Assembly: GCA_031761875.1 (NCBI GenBank)
Contig: CP134492.1
Span: forward strand, 930,001 to 994,000
Length of the DNA stretch: 64,000 nucleotides
Origin: Bacillaceae bacterium IKA-2
Lineage (GTDB): Bacteria > Bacillota > Bacilli > Bacillales > Anaerobacillaceae
Direction of reading: 5' to 3'
Of the stretch, positions 36,121 to 45,144 are shown one piece after another. Below the pieces are notes generated by a model. That model saw only the letters and a program-made list of their open reading frames with translations, was not told the origin of the DNA and made no database searches. The position numbers were made by a program, and so were the translations under genes. Positions within the stretch are counted from its first letter, which is position 1, and the number at the start of each line of letters is the position of its first letter.

Positions 36121-36870
36121 ATGCGTTGGACTACGATTTGTTTTGATCTCGATAATACACTTTACAGTCATGAACAAGCTTTTGAAAAAGCAATTCGCTT
36201 TTGCTTTGAATCAATTTTAAAACGTAAAAACTTAATTGGAGAAGCTGATACTAAACAACTCTTTAAAGTCTTTAAACAAAACTGTGATTTATATTGGCAG
36301 GATTATGAAAGTGGGACTTTAACTCCAAAAGAATATCGGAGGAAAAGATTTTTAGAAACTACCCAACTATTTCAGCTTCCTTTTGATGCGGATGATGCGG
36401 ATGAATTTCAACGAACCTATTACAATGTAGTTGATGTTTTCAGTGAGCCGTTTCCAAAACTAAATTTGATAATGAATACTTTAGTAGCGGCACAGATAAA
36501 AATAGGTATTATTACTAATGGAGGTGCCGATACTCAATATAATAAAGTAAAAGAACTAGATTTATACGAGTGGATTCCTAATGAAGCTATTTTTATATCT
36601 GAACAATTAAAAATAGCGAAGCCGAATCGTCAAATTTTTGATATTGCTAAACAAAAACTCGAATCTAGTGGGCGGTATCTTTTTGTCGGTGATTCTTGGG
36701 AACACGATGTTGTCGGGGCAATTGAGGCAGGTTGGGACTCTATATTTTTAAATACTAGGATGGAAAAGGAAAAAACTGCACACAAGCCTTTTGCAGTATG
36801 TACCAGTTTAGAGGGTGTGGCAGAAGTGATTTTTAGGGAGAATAAATTGAGCAATGTCTTGAAAGGATGA
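36121..36870 (+). CDS. HAD-family hydrolase
   Basis: 249 residues. Motif I is CFDLDNTLYSH (8-18), motif II IITNGG, motif III Lys in KIAKPNRQIF and motif IV GDSWEHDV. The helical cap between motifs I and II is of the L-2-haloacid dehalogenase/YjjG/YqgS-like type. It likely removes phosphate from a small metabolite. AAAGGAGG precedes the ATG. The next gene, gluP, starts four bases after its stop, so they form an operon. Substrate unknown. Confidence 0.87.
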   Translation: MRWTTICFDLDNTLYSHEQAFEKAIRFCFESILKRKNLIGEADTKQLFKVFKQNCDLYWQDYESGTLTPKEYRRKRFLETTQLFQLPFDADDADEFQRTYYNVVDVFSEPFPKLNLIMNTLVAAQIKIGIITNGGADTQYNKVKELDLYEWIPNEAIFISEQLKIAKPNRQIFDIAKQKLESSGRYLFVGDSWEHDVVGAIEAGWDSIFLNTRMEKEKTAHKPFAVCTSLEGVAEVIFRENKLSNVLKG

Positions 36871-36874
36871 AATT

Positions 36875-38437
36875 ATGAATAAATTAAGCCCAAGCGCTTT
36901 TTATTGGAAACTTATTCACCACCTTGTTATTAACGAGGGATTGCGGGTGTTTCAAGTAAATTCTGATGAAAAGGAAGTTTGGCTAGAGGTTGAGGACGCT
37001 AAAGAAACTACCGCTATCCGAATTATTCGCCGAGATACTGATTGGAGTAACTATATTGCTAGAGATGTTGAAAAATTAGCAAAGCAAGGCGAAAAGATTC
37101 GAAAAGAACTGAGAAGTAGAAAATTAAAGATTTTAAATGTATATATTTCAGATTTTTTACCAGTAGAAAATGATCAAGATATTCTAGAAAAAGCTTATCT
37201 GACTAAAAAAAATTGCATAAAAATTCAGTCATTTATTATTGATTCTGAAGATGGAAGCAAATCAGGTTTAGAAAAATTAAGTGAAGCTTTACAAATATCC
37301 CTCACTGTTTTAAATAGTAAAGATTTGGATGATCTCGAGGGAGAAGTAAATTTCCGAGAAGAAGTAGTTTCAATAAGCGAAAAAAGGTTAGAAAAAGAAA
37401 AAGGTCTTTTTACGTATGGAAAGCCGCTTTTTACTTTCCTAATCCTTATCAGTATTTTAGTTATTTTTGGATTAATGGAGTATTACGGTAGTAGTACAAG
37501 TTTACTGACGCTAGTAGAGTTTGGTGCGAAATATAATCCGCTGATTTACAAAGGTGAATGGTGGCGATTTTTTACTGCAAGCTTCTTACATATTGGTTAT
37601 CTACACCTAGTAATGAATTCTATTGCTTTATATTATTTAGGCAGTGCGGTTGAAAGGATTTATGGAACGACTCGCTTTGTATTAATATACGTTATTGCAG
37701 GTTTATTTGGTTCAATAAGCAGCTTTGCTTTTAATAGTCAAATATCAGCAGGGGCTTCAGGTGCGATCTTCGGTTGTTTTGGTGCATTATTATTTTTTGG
37801 CGTCGTTCATCGTAAGTTGTTTTTCCGAACAATGGGAGTCAATCTAATTGTTATTTTAGCTATTAATTTAGTGTTCGGGTTTATGATCCCAATGATTGAT
37901 AACGGTGCGCATATTGGCGGCTTAATCGGTGGCTTTTTGGCTTCTGCAGTTTTGTATTTACCAAACCATAAGCTAAAAAAACGCCAATTTGTTTCGTTTT
38001 TGGTAACGGTCTTGTCGGCCACAGTCCTATTAATATATGGATTTTCTAGTGAAGGAGATCAAGAGAATACTCATTTAATTAATGTACAAATTGCCCAGGA
38101 ATTAATTCAAAAAGATGAAGTAGAACAGGCTTATCCGCTCCTTAAAGCAGCTGTAGAAGCTGATGTAGCTATTATTGAGGCCAATTTTTTATTAGCATAT
38201 GCTGAGGCTAGATTAGGGCTTTTAAAAGATGCTGAAAAAAACTTATTAATAACGATTGAGGAACGTCCACTATTACATGAAGCTCATTATAATTTATCGC
38301 TTATCTATTTTGAACTTAGGCAATTCGCAGATGCGCTAAATTCTATAGAAGATGCTTTGGAAATTAAGCCGGATAATGAAGACTATCATAAATTAAAAGA
38401 GAAAATCGATAAGTTGTTAGTAGAAAGTAGAAAGTAG
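36875..38437 (+). CDS. gluP: Rhomboid intramembrane serine protease with TPR tail (GluP/YqgP)
   Basis: 520 residues. A cytoplasmic N-terminal domain (about 1-180) is followed by a rhomboid core with seven membrane segments (about 185-385) and two to three TPR repeats at the C-terminus (about 405-515). Catalytic Ser is in AGASGAIFGCFG and catalytic His in DNGAHIGGLIGG. The WWRFFTASFLHIGYLHLVMN stretch is the L1/TM2 signature. In B. subtilis GluP cleaves membrane proteins, including a magnesium transporter together with FtsH. Coupled to the HAD gene upstream; followed by a family-2 repeat. Confidence 0.95.
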   Translation: MNKLSPSAFYWKLIHHLVINEGLRVFQVNSDEKEVWLEVEDAKETTAIRIIRRDTDWSNYIARDVEKLAKQGEKIRKELRSRKLKILNVYISDFLPVENDQDILEKAYLTKKNCIKIQSFIIDSEDGSKSGLEKLSEALQISLTVLNSKDLDDLEGEVNFREEVVSISEKRLEKEKGLFTYGKPLFTFLILISILVIFGLMEYYGSSTSLLTLVEFGAKYNPLIYKGEWWRFFTASFLHIGYLHLVMNSIALYYLGSAVERIYGTTRFVLIYVIAGLFGSISSFAFNSQISAGASGAIFGCFGALLFFGVVHRKLFFRTMGVNLIVILAINLVFGFMIPMIDNGAHIGGLIGGFLASAVLYLPNHKLKKRQFVSFLVTVLSATVLLIYGFSSEGDQENTHLINVQIAQELIQKDEVEQAYPLLKAAVEADVAIIEANFLLAYAEARLGLLKDAEKNLLITIEERPLLHEAHYNLSLIYFELRQFADALNSIEDALEIKPDNEDYHKLKEKIDKLLVESRK

Positions 38438-38578
38438 AAAGTTGGAGAGTAGAAAGAAAGTTCAAAGGCTTTTAAGGGCGGTTGGAAAGGTAGTTCAAGA
38501 GATTAATGAACTGTAAGTTTAACTGTTCTCTTTTCTTTTCCAATTTTTCTCTTTTTACTTCCCAACTTTTTTAATAAT
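38428..38578. repeat. Dispersed repeat family 2, copy after gluP
   Basis: Runs from GTAGAAAGTAGAAAGTTGG, overlapping the gluP stop codon, to CTTCCCAACTTTTTT. The two ends form an imperfect inverted repeat, with the inner words GGTTGGAAAGG and TTTCCAA. It lies between the convergent gluP and 38555 genes and reaches the stop of the latter, so it may act as their terminator. Confidence 0.55.
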
Positions 38579-39427
38579 GTTGTATTTCGTTCCATCTTTA
38601 CTAATGAAGATAATGGCAATATGTGAATAAGATTTATTAAAAAGTACAAGTGGAACAGAACTTCCGATGGCGCTTACTATGGTTCCATCCTGTTTTTCGA
38701 TTCCCAAAAAGTAATGCTTATATAAGGCTGACCACGTTGTGCCCAATAGTTCTTTTGTTTCCTCAGCGGTTAGACTAGGTAGCGATTTTTCATTAAATTT
38801 AACTAAGCTTGTTAAAGGAACAAGATGATAGTTATTTGAATCGATATGAAAATAGTCGATCAGTTCCTGCCACGAGTACTGTAAATTTTGTTGGATAATC
38901 GTATCTAAAATTTTTTTGCCATCGATTTCAATAGAAGTCCTTGGTTTTTTAAAAGTTTCAATTGGGCTTAAAGGAGAGTCTAAAACATAAAGTTGATCAT
39001 GGCTCACCGATTGAAGGCTTTTAATGATATCATTTGGATAATATTTTTGCCGATAATGAAAGGTAATCGCTTCAAAGTGGCCACTATCTTCCCCGAAAAT
39101 TTTTAACTTCTGGGTTAGAAGAGTGTTCTTTTCTTTAGCTAAGGACATCATTTCAATTAAACGACCATCTTCAAATAACAGTGCTATATCATGACTTAGA
39201 TCTATTTTGTCAGTTGTTTCAGATGTTGTTTTCCATTCTAATGTATATTCATCGTCATCATTTAAATCAATTAATTGGAGTGTCGTTGTAACTTCAGAAA
39301 ATTGATTATTTTCATCAATAGGAAAGTTGCCAATCGTTTGTTGGATAGTTAGATCCGATGAAAAATAAAGTAAAGTGCTAATGATTAGCGAAATAAAGAC
39401 AATGATGACAATAATTTTTCTCTTCAC
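38555..39427 (-). CDS. Membrane-anchored protein of unknown function
   Basis: 290 residues. One N-terminal hydrophobic segment (KIIVIIVFISLIISTLLYFS) with no lipobox Cys, so probably a membrane anchor, and the rest outside the cell. The body is rich in Asp, Glu and Ser/Thr and predicted beta-rich. I do not recognise a family. It is a single gene, divergent from the spoVAF-like gene 160 bases away, so a spore-envelope role is possible but unproven. Confidence 0.75.
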   Translation of the reverse strand: MKRKIIVIIVFISLIISTLLYFSSDLTIQQTIGNFPIDENNQFSEVTTTLQLIDLNDDDEYTLEWKTTSETTDKIDLSHDIALLFEDGRLIEMMSLAKEKNTLLTQKLKIFGEDSGHFEAITFHYRQKYYPNDIIKSLQSVSHDQLYVLDSPLSPIETFKKPRTSIEIDGKKILDTIIQQNLQYSWQELIDYFHIDSNNYHLVPLTSLVKFNEKSLPSLTAEETKELLGTTWSALYKHYFLGIEKQDGTIVSAIGSSVPLVLFNKSYSHIAIIFISKDGTKYNIIKKVGK

Positions 39428-39588
39428 GTTTTTATCCCCTCCTAGGACAGCCTATATTAATTTTATGATTTCCAAAAGTTAATTATGAGAGATTTGTTAA
39501 AAAAAGTTGATTTTTACTTTTTTGAGCTCCCTCTTGAATGGAAATAGCTAAAATAGAGAAAAATGTAACTGAATAGAGGTGGATAATA

Positions 39589-41052
39589 ATGATAGATGAA
39601 AAAATTCAACACCCTGTGTCAGAAAATATTGATGAAAATATCGCATACTTGTGTCGCGAGTTAGGTGTCGATAAAAGTTTCGATATGATTAAACTAGACT
39701 TAGAATACGGTGGCAAAAGGATGGCACTCTTTGTCGTTGATGGATTTGCAAAAGACGAATCATTGACGCAAATTCAGCGGGAATTAATGGCCCTAAAAGA
39801 GGAAGAATTAACAGATGATGTTTTAAAAAAATTGATAAAAACAAGGATCCCTTATGTTGAGATTGAGACAGAAGAAGATTTAGAAAAAGTTATCGACCAA
39901 GTCCTAGCTGGTCCTGCTGCTCTCGTTGTTGATGGTATTGATAAAGTTATCATTATCGACACAAGAACATATCCAGTTCGCGGACCCCAAGAGCCAGACA
40001 CAGAGCAAGTCATACGTGGTGCAAAAGATGGATTTGTAGAAACTCTCGTTCTAAATGTAGCGTTAGCTAGAAGAAGGGTTAGAGATCGAACATTAAGAAA
40101 TGAATATATGATGGTCGGAAGACGTTCAAAAACAGATATTTGTGTTACTTATATAGAAGACATTGCTGATCCATTTTTAGTCAATAAAATTAAAGAGGCT
40201 TTAAAAAAAATTGATACAGATGGTTTACCAATGGGAGATAAAACGGTTGAAGAATATTTATTTGGACAGCATTATAATCCATATCCATTAGTACGTTATA
40301 CAGAACGTCCTGATACGGCTGCAGCTCACCTTTTTGAAGGACATGTGATTATTATGGTAGATGGTTCTCCTAGTGTTATTATTACCCCGGCGACCTTTTG
40401 GCATCATTTGCAGCATGCTGAGGAATACCGCCAGAAGCCAATAATCGGCATAGCACTCCGACTTGTGCGTTTTACAGCGGTATGGGTTTCGCTATTTTTG
40501 TTACCACTGTGGCTATTATTTGCGATGAATCCAGAAATGCTTCCGAAAGGATTAGAATACATTGGCCCAAATGAAACAGGACAAGTTCCTCTTTTGGCTC
40601 AGTTTATCATTGCTGAAATTGGGATTGAAATGTTAAGGATGGCAGCAATCCATACACCTTCAGCATTAGCGACTGCTTTAGGTCTAGTAGCTGCGCTATT
40701 AATTGGAGACGTAGCAATTGAAGTAGGTTTGTTTTCTCACGAAGTAGTCTTATATTTAGCGATAGCAGCAGTAGGTACATTTGCAACACCTAGTTATGAA
40801 ATGAGTTTAGCTAACCGGTTGATGCGGGTGATCCTTTTACTAGCGACGGGCTTCTTTCAAGTGTTTGGCTACGTTATTGCTGTTACACTATTATTTTTGC
40901 TGCTTTTATCAATGCATGTTTACACAACACCATATTTTTGGCCATTTATTCCGTTTTCAGCACGAGGTTTTCGAGATGTCTTGTTCCGATCACCAATTCC
41001 ATTGAAGCGACAGCGCCCGAAAGCAATTCACCCATTAGATGAGGATAGGTAA
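39589..41052 (+). CDS. spoVAF: Spore germination protein of the SpoVAF/GerA family
   Basis: 487 residues. The N-terminal soluble GerA domain (about 1-270: RRRVRDRTLRNEYMMVGRRSKTD and YIEDIADP) is followed by five to six membrane segments (about 285-455) and a short proline-rich tail. Overall length and the ITPATFWHHLQHAEEYRQKP loop fit SpoVAF rather than a GerAA receptor subunit. It sits in the inner spore membrane and takes part in release of spore solutes during germination. In B. subtilis spoVAF is the last gene of the spoVA operon; here it stands alone. SpoVAF supports endospore formation. Confidence 0.85.
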   Translation: MIDEKIQHPVSENIDENIAYLCRELGVDKSFDMIKLDLEYGGKRMALFVVDGFAKDESLTQIQRELMALKEEELTDDVLKKLIKTRIPYVEIETEEDLEKVIDQVLAGPAALVVDGIDKVIIIDTRTYPVRGPQEPDTEQVIRGAKDGFVETLVLNVALARRRVRDRTLRNEYMMVGRRSKTDICVTYIEDIADPFLVNKIKEALKKIDTDGLPMGDKTVEEYLFGQHYNPYPLVRYTERPDTAAAHLFEGHVIIMVDGSPSVIITPATFWHHLQHAEEYRQKPIIGIALRLVRFTAVWVSLFLLPLWLLFAMNPEMLPKGLEYIGPNETGQVPLLAQFIIAEIGIEMLRMAAIHTPSALATALGLVAALLIGDVAIEVGLFSHEVVLYLAIAAVGTFATPSYEMSLANRLMRVILLLATGFFQVFGYVIAVTLLFLLLLSMHVYTTPYFWPFIPFSARGFRDVLFRSPIPLKRQRPKAIHPLDEDR

Positions 41053-41160
41053 GGATATAGTTGGAAAGATGGGAGGGAATGATGGAAAGTTGGAAAGAAA
41101 AAGCTAAAACAACTGCCTTTAAAGGGCTAGCCCTACCTTTCCAACAATTATAATGCCCTT
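41053..41160. repeat. Dispersed repeat family 2, copy after spoVAF
   Basis: Contains AGTTGGAAAGATGG and AAGTTGGAAAGAAAAAGC on the left and CTACCTTTCCAAC on the right, with the shared inner word CTTTAAAGGGCTAG. It lies between convergent genes. Confidence 0.55.
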
Positions 41161-41203
41161 TATCGCCCTAATTAACTACTAAGCGACCGTCCGTCTACTT
41201 TTA

Positions 41204-41611
41204 CTAAATCGCCCCTTTTATATCTCGTTGGAAAATCTCATCCTCAATAAAAATCTTATAGTCATCACTATTTGTGAGGGCTTTATCGCTTGCAAGGACT
41301 AGACCCAGTGGAGTATCATGACCATCATTAACTACTGTAAAAGGGACATTGTATTTAGTCGCAGCTTTTAGATAATTTGAGTAGTGTTGATAGGATAATT
41401 CACCGTTAATGAATAGGTGGATGTCCTTTTTTGATTGAAGTAATTGTAATGCTTCATTATATATTCCTTTGTGGAAGACTTGCTTGTTTGTTAAAGCGAG
41501 GTAAACACGCTCCCTTATCGTCGATAAGAACAAAACCCTCTCCTGGGGTAATGTTTCAGTAGCACCGTGAATTCCTTGCATTAATAGTTCATGAATTTTT
41601 TTGCTTGGCAT
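41204..41611 (-). CDS. yueI: YueI family protein (DUF1694)
   Basis: 135 residues, cytoplasmic. The pattern LFLSTIRERVYLALTNKQV and the later VVNDGHDTPLGLVLASD is that of YueI (DUF1694), whose fold is like a ribosomal L7Ae-type protein. Function is not known. Start has GAGGGCG-type spacing on the coding strand. Single gene between a repeat copy and a divergent membrane protein gene. Confidence 0.85.
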   Translation of the reverse strand: MPSKKIHELLMQGIHGATETLPQERVLFLSTIRERVYLALTNKQVFHKGIYNEALQLLQSKKDIHLFINGELSYQHYSNYLKAATKYNVPFTVVNDGHDTPLGLVLASDKALTNSDDYKIFIEDEIFQRDIKGAI

Positions 41612-41726
41612 TATTTCGCCCTCTTTCTACTTTTTGGACTTCCCCAAAGTAATTTCTTTTTCTTGTCCTTAATATAAACTTACCAACATAAACTAATACA
41701 CAAACAATTATTGGGGTGAGGTTAAC

Positions 41727-42239
41727 ATGGCGATCATAATATCATCTATTGTAACAGTTTTTTTGGTAGGGGTGTCAACAGGTGGTTTATTTGTTTCAAG
41801 ACGGATTGATCCACATCAATCACTATTTCTCGTCGCTGCATTCGCATTTTTTGTTTTTTGTAGTCTAGGCATGTTTATCGGTAGATATTCAGCAGTTTTT
41901 CTTAGTCCAACGCTACTGAGTGTGGTATTCGGTCTCTACTGTCTTGGTCTAATTGGATTTCTAATTTGGAAGTATGACCCATCCTTTGGGTATGTTAAGC
42001 ATGAACCTGCATCATTAGCTGTATTTTTAGTTCTATTCTTATTGTTAGGGATGCAGCTTGCAATAGTAGAAATAATATCTATGTGGTTATCCATTGTTTT
42101 TTCATTAATTTTTATCGGGGGGTTCTTCCTCGGGTTTATATTTATTTACAGAGTTACTCACCAGCGTCGCAGTCCACAAATTTTTGCACTAATTCCTTTG
42201 ATACCTATTCTTTTCATCGCTATTTTTAAACTGATATAA
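41727..42239 (+). CDS. Membrane protein of unknown function
   Basis: 170 residues with five to six membrane segments and hardly any soluble part. The start has GGGGTGAGG. No family recognised. It may be a spore or envelope membrane protein, judged only from its neighbours. It is followed after 49 bases by yqgQ. Confidence 0.7.
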   Translation: MAIIISSIVTVFLVGVSTGGLFVSRRIDPHQSLFLVAAFAFFVFCSLGMFIGRYSAVFLSPTLLSVVFGLYCLGLIGFLIWKYDPSFGYVKHEPASLAVFLVLFLLLGMQLAIVEIISMWLSIVFSLIFIGGFFLGFIFIYRVTHQRRSPQIFALIPLIPILFIAIFKLI

Positions 42240-42288
42240 TAGAGAAAGATTAAAAAGTCCGATAATCATAGGAAGCCAAGGTGAGAAA

Positions 42289-42498
42289 GTGATCAATTCA
42301 ATGTATGACTTACGGCAATTCTTACAAAAATATGGTGCATTTATTTACACTGGAGATCGCCCCGGCGATCTTGAATTGTTTGAGATGGAATTAAGACAAC
42401 TCTATGACTGGAAGATGATTGACGTTCAAACTTTTCAGCAAGGGCTGATCATTTTAAGAAAAGAATTAAGTGAGTATGAAAAAATGAAAAAAAATTAA
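42289..42498 (+). CDS. yqgQ: YqgQ family protein (DUF910)
   Basis: 69 residues from GTG 42289 with AAGGTGAG seven bases upstream; ATG 42301 is the alternative. The motif YDLRQFLQKYGAFIYTGDR plus LYDWKMIDVQTFQQGLIILR is the small helical YqgQ fold. Function unknown, proposed nucleic-acid binding for the family. In B. subtilis it is followed by glcK (glucokinase); here glcK is absent and thiamine genes follow. Confidence 0.92.
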   Translation: MINSMYDLRQFLQKYGAFIYTGDRPGDLELFEMELRQLYDWKMIDVQTFQQGLIILRKELSEYEKMKKN

Positions 42499-42533
42499 TT
42501 GGTTTTATACTTGTATCGTCTGATAGCCTTTAG

Positions 42534-42561
42534 TTGCCGATCTAAAAAATAGTGTTAAAAT
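42534..42561 (+). promoter_or_regulatory. Candidate SigA promoter of thiE operon
   Basis: TTGCCG at 42534, 16-base spacer, TAAAAT at 42556. The leader is too short for a TPP riboswitch, and none of its conserved words is present. Confidence 0.45.
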
Positions 42562-42591
42562 TTAGATAGTATTTAGAGAGGAGCATGAGAT

Positions 42592-43227
42592 ATGAAAGAT
42601 TTTCATTTATATGCGATTACAGGTGAAGAATTCCATCAAGGTAGAAGTTTAGTTGAGGTAATGGAGGCTGCAATTATTGGCGGTGTTGATATCATTCAAC
42701 TTCGAGATAAAAAAAATAGTAAGCAGGTTGTTCTAGAAAAAGCAAAATTATTGAAGGCATTAGCCGAAAAATATCAAATCCCGTTAATTATTAATGATCA
42801 CATAGATATTGCTTTAGCTGTTGATGCAGATGGTATTCATCTTGGACAAGATGATTTACCATTACTAGAAGCAAGAAAAATATTCGGTAAAGATAAAATT
42901 ATTGGTATTTCAACACATAAAATTGAAGAAGCGAGAGAAGCCCAAGAGAGTGGTGCAGACTATATCGGTGCGGGCCCCATTTTTGCGACACAAAGTAAAG
43001 AAGATGTTGTTGATCCTGTGTCGATAAACTATATTAAAGAGCTAGTAGCTGAAATCCAAATTCCCTTTGTAGCAATTGGCGGCATTAAACTTCATAATGT
43101 TGATCAAGTATTACAAGCTGGAGCTACTAGAATTTGCGTGATTAGTGAAATTGTTGGGAGTAACGATGTAACAACAACAGCTCAACAATTTATTGAAAAA
43201 ATTGCAGAAAGGGTGTCTCACGATTGA
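42592..43227 (+). CDS. thiE: Thiamine phosphate synthase
   Basis: 211 residues, TIM barrel. It joins HMP-PP with the thiazole phosphate. DIIQLRDKK binds pyrophosphate, GIHLGQDDLP holds the metal Asp, and GAGPIFATQSK is the thiazole loop. Start has AGAGAGGAG. Its last bases overlap thiS (TTGA), so the two are translationally coupled. TenI, a thiazole isomerase of the same fold, is the alternative; conserved residues favour ThiE. Confidence 0.9.
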   Translation: MKDFHLYAITGEEFHQGRSLVEVMEAAIIGGVDIIQLRDKKNSKQVVLEKAKLLKALAEKYQIPLIINDHIDIALAVDADGIHLGQDDLPLLEARKIFGKDKIIGISTHKIEEAREAQESGADYIGAGPIFATQSKEDVVDPVSINYIKELVAEIQIPFVAIGGIKLHNVDQVLQAGATRICVISEIVGSNDVTTTAQQFIEKIAERVSHD

Positions 43228-43421
43228 AAGTATTTATAAATGGCGAAGAAAAAGAGCTTAATCAGGAAACGATAGCTGATGTAGTGGCCGATTATCAATT
43301 AACTGAAAACTTAGTTGTTACTGAAGTTGATGGTGTAATTATTAATCAAGAAGATCGAGCAAGCACAAAATTAACGGCTGGCATGAAAATAGAAATTGTC
43401 CAATTTGTTGGCGGAGGATGA
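43224..43421 (+). CDS. thiS: Sulfur carrier protein ThiS
   Basis: 65 residues, TTG start inside the thiE stop, AAAGGGTG upstream. Ubiquitin-like fold; the C-terminal VGGG ends in the Gly-Gly that is adenylated by ThiF and carries sulfur as thiocarboxylate for thiazole synthesis. The usual partner thiG (thiazole synthase) does not follow; a repeat fragment and thiD do. Confidence 0.93.
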   Translation: MKVFINGEEKELNQETIADVVADYQLTENLVVTEVDGVIINQEDRASTKLTAGMKIEIVQFVGGG

Positions 43422-43452
43422 CAAGAAAAGCGGAAGCGCCTTGGTCACCTGC
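43420..43452 (-). repeat. Repeat family 1 fragment between thiS and thiD
   Basis: ACAAGAAAAGCGGAAGCGCCTTGG matches the inverted end (CAAGGCGC...GCTTTTCTTG) of the family. It marks the point where thiG would be expected. Confidence 0.5.
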
Positions 43453-43473
43453 GACAAATAGCAGAGAGGTAGG

Positions 43474-44295
43474 ATGTTTATGGAAATAGGAAAAGCGTTA
43501 ACGATTGCGGGTTCCGACTGTGGTGGTGGTGCGGGTATCCAAGCAGATTTAAAAACATTTCAAGAGCGCGATGTTTTTGGAATGAGTGTAATTACAGTTT
43601 TAACGGCACAAAATACGTTAGGTGTTCATGGTGTTTTTCCTCAATCAGTTGAGGCAATCGAAGCTCAGTTAGATGCTATTTATGATGATATGGGGACAGA
43701 TGCTGTAAAAACGGGGATGCTTTTTTCTGAAGAAATTATTAATCTAGTTGCAAAAAAATTAGTGCAGTATAATGTAAAAAATATCGTCGTTGATCCAGTT
43801 ATGATCGCCAAAGGTGGTGCACCACTTTTACAAAAACAAGCAATGAATGCCTTGAAAACTGAATTAATGCCGTTAGCAACAGTAATTACTCCAAATATTC
43901 CTGAAGCTTGTGAAATTCTTAGTCTTTCCTCGATTAAAACGGTTCCTGAAATGGAAGAAGCAGCACGGGCTATCCAAAAGCTTGGTCCAAAATTTGTGGT
44001 CTTAAAAGGAGGACATTTAGACGGTACTGATTATGCTGTTGATGTTCTTTTTGATGGCGAAGAATTTTATCATTTTGAATCAGAGAGAATAAATACTATT
44101 CATACACATGGGACAGGCTGTACGTTTGCAGCCGTTATTACTGCTGAACTAGCAAAAGGAAAGCAGATAAAAGAAGCGGTATCTGTAGCAAAAGAGTTTA
44201 TCCAAGCGGCAATTAAATATTCGTTGCCTATTGGGAAAGGTATTGGCCCAACAAGACATAGCGCTTATCGAAATAACATGCAGAAATTAGTGTAA
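43474..44295 (+). CDS. thiD: Hydroxymethylpyrimidine/phosphomethylpyrimidine kinase
   Basis: 273 residues, ribokinase fold. It phosphorylates HMP twice to give HMP-PP for ThiE. TIAGSDCGGGAGIQADLKTF is the substrate region, VDPVMIAKGG the middle motif and HTHGTGCTFAAVITAEL the anion hole with catalytic Asp replaced in register by the GTGC Cys motif of ThiD/PdxK types. Start at ATG 43474 (ATG 43480 possible). Ends in a terminator at 44308. Confidence 0.93.
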   Translation: MFMEIGKALTIAGSDCGGGAGIQADLKTFQERDVFGMSVITVLTAQNTLGVHGVFPQSVEAIEAQLDAIYDDMGTDAVKTGMLFSEEIINLVAKKLVQYNVKNIVVDPVMIAKGGAPLLQKQAMNALKTELMPLATVITPNIPEACEILSLSSIKTVPEMEEAARAIQKLGPKFVVLKGGHLDGTDYAVDVLFDGEEFYHFESERINTIHTHGTGCTFAAVITAELAKGKQIKEAVSVAKEFIQAAIKYSLPIGKGIGPTRHSAYRNNMQKLV

Positions 44296-44307
44296 GACTA
44301 GTAGTTT

Positions 44308-44355
44308 TAAGGATGAGTAGTAAAGAGCAGCTGCTTTTTATGTCATCCTTTTTAA
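44308..44355 (+). terminator. Terminator after thiD
   Basis: AAGGATGA/TCATCCTT with an inner AGCAGCTGCT hairpin and T5 tail. Confidence 0.7.
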
Positions 44356-44438
44356 GTTAATTTTCATTTGATTGCGATTGTCAGTAAATGAATGGGTACT
44401 AAAATAAGATTAAGCTAAGATAGAACGGTGGTAATGAG

Positions 44439-45140
44439 ATGAACAAGAATGAAGTGTTACAAGCAATAGCTGTGAGCACTAATCGAGTTTCTGACATTTC
44501 TTTTAATATCTCTTTAGGAGAAATCACTACAATTATTGGACCTTCAGGTGGAGGTAAAAGCTCGCTGTTAATGCTTTTGAATAGACTAACTGATCCACTT
44601 GCGGGGAAAATACTCTACCGAGATAAAGAAATATGTTCGTACCCAATTACCGAAATAAGACGAAAAATTGGTATGGTCTTTCAATCTTCTTCGCTTTTTG
44701 AGGGAACTGTTGAAGATAATTTGAAATATGGTCCAGCTCTAGTGGGGAAATGGCAAAAAAAAATCGGGATTGAGCTTCTAGAGCAAGTTCAACTTCCTAA
44801 AGACTACATAAAACGAGATGTCGAGCAGCTCTCTGGTGGTGAAAAGCAACGTGTTGCGTTAGCGAGAACATTAGCTAATGATCCAGAGGTATATTTGCTT
44901 GATGAAGTGACGAGTGCTCTTGATTTGCAAAGTGTCGAATTAATTGAACAATTAATAGTTGATCTTGCGAAACAAAAAAACAGAGGCATTGTCATGGTGA
45001 CCCATAACCTTAAACAAGCGGAACGTATTAGTGACCGAACAATATTTATGAATAATGGTACAATTGAGGAACAAGGCAATACCGTGGATTTATTAACAGT
45101 ACCAAGCACCGAGCTTTTACAACAGTTTTTAAAGGAGTAA
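44439..45140 (+). CDS. fetA: ABC transporter ATP-binding protein (FetA/YbbL-like)
   Basis: 233 residues. Walker A GPSGGGKSS, signature LSGGEKQR, Walker B VYLLDEVTSALD. The short arm and the SSSLFEGTVEDNLKYGPAL region fit the small ATPases paired with UPF0014 permeases. With the next gene, four bases on, it forms a FetAB-type pair. In E. coli FetAB exports iron and protects against peroxide. The ATG has GTGGTAATGAG upstream. Confidence 0.82.
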   Translation: MNKNEVLQAIAVSTNRVSDISFNISLGEITTIIGPSGGGKSSLLMLLNRLTDPLAGKILYRDKEICSYPITEIRRKIGMVFQSSSLFEGTVEDNLKYGPALVGKWQKKIGIELLEQVQLPKDYIKRDVEQLSGGEKQRVALARTLANDPEVYLLDEVTSALDLQSVELIEQLIVDLAKQKNRGIVMVTHNLKQAERISDRTIFMNNGTIEEQGNTVDLLTVPSTELLQQFLKE

Positions 45141-45144
45141 ATTT

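Noticed and set aside
42499-42591. TPP riboswitch before thiE
   Set aside because: Leader is only about 30 bases after the promoter and lacks the conserved CTGAGA and ACCTGA-type words.
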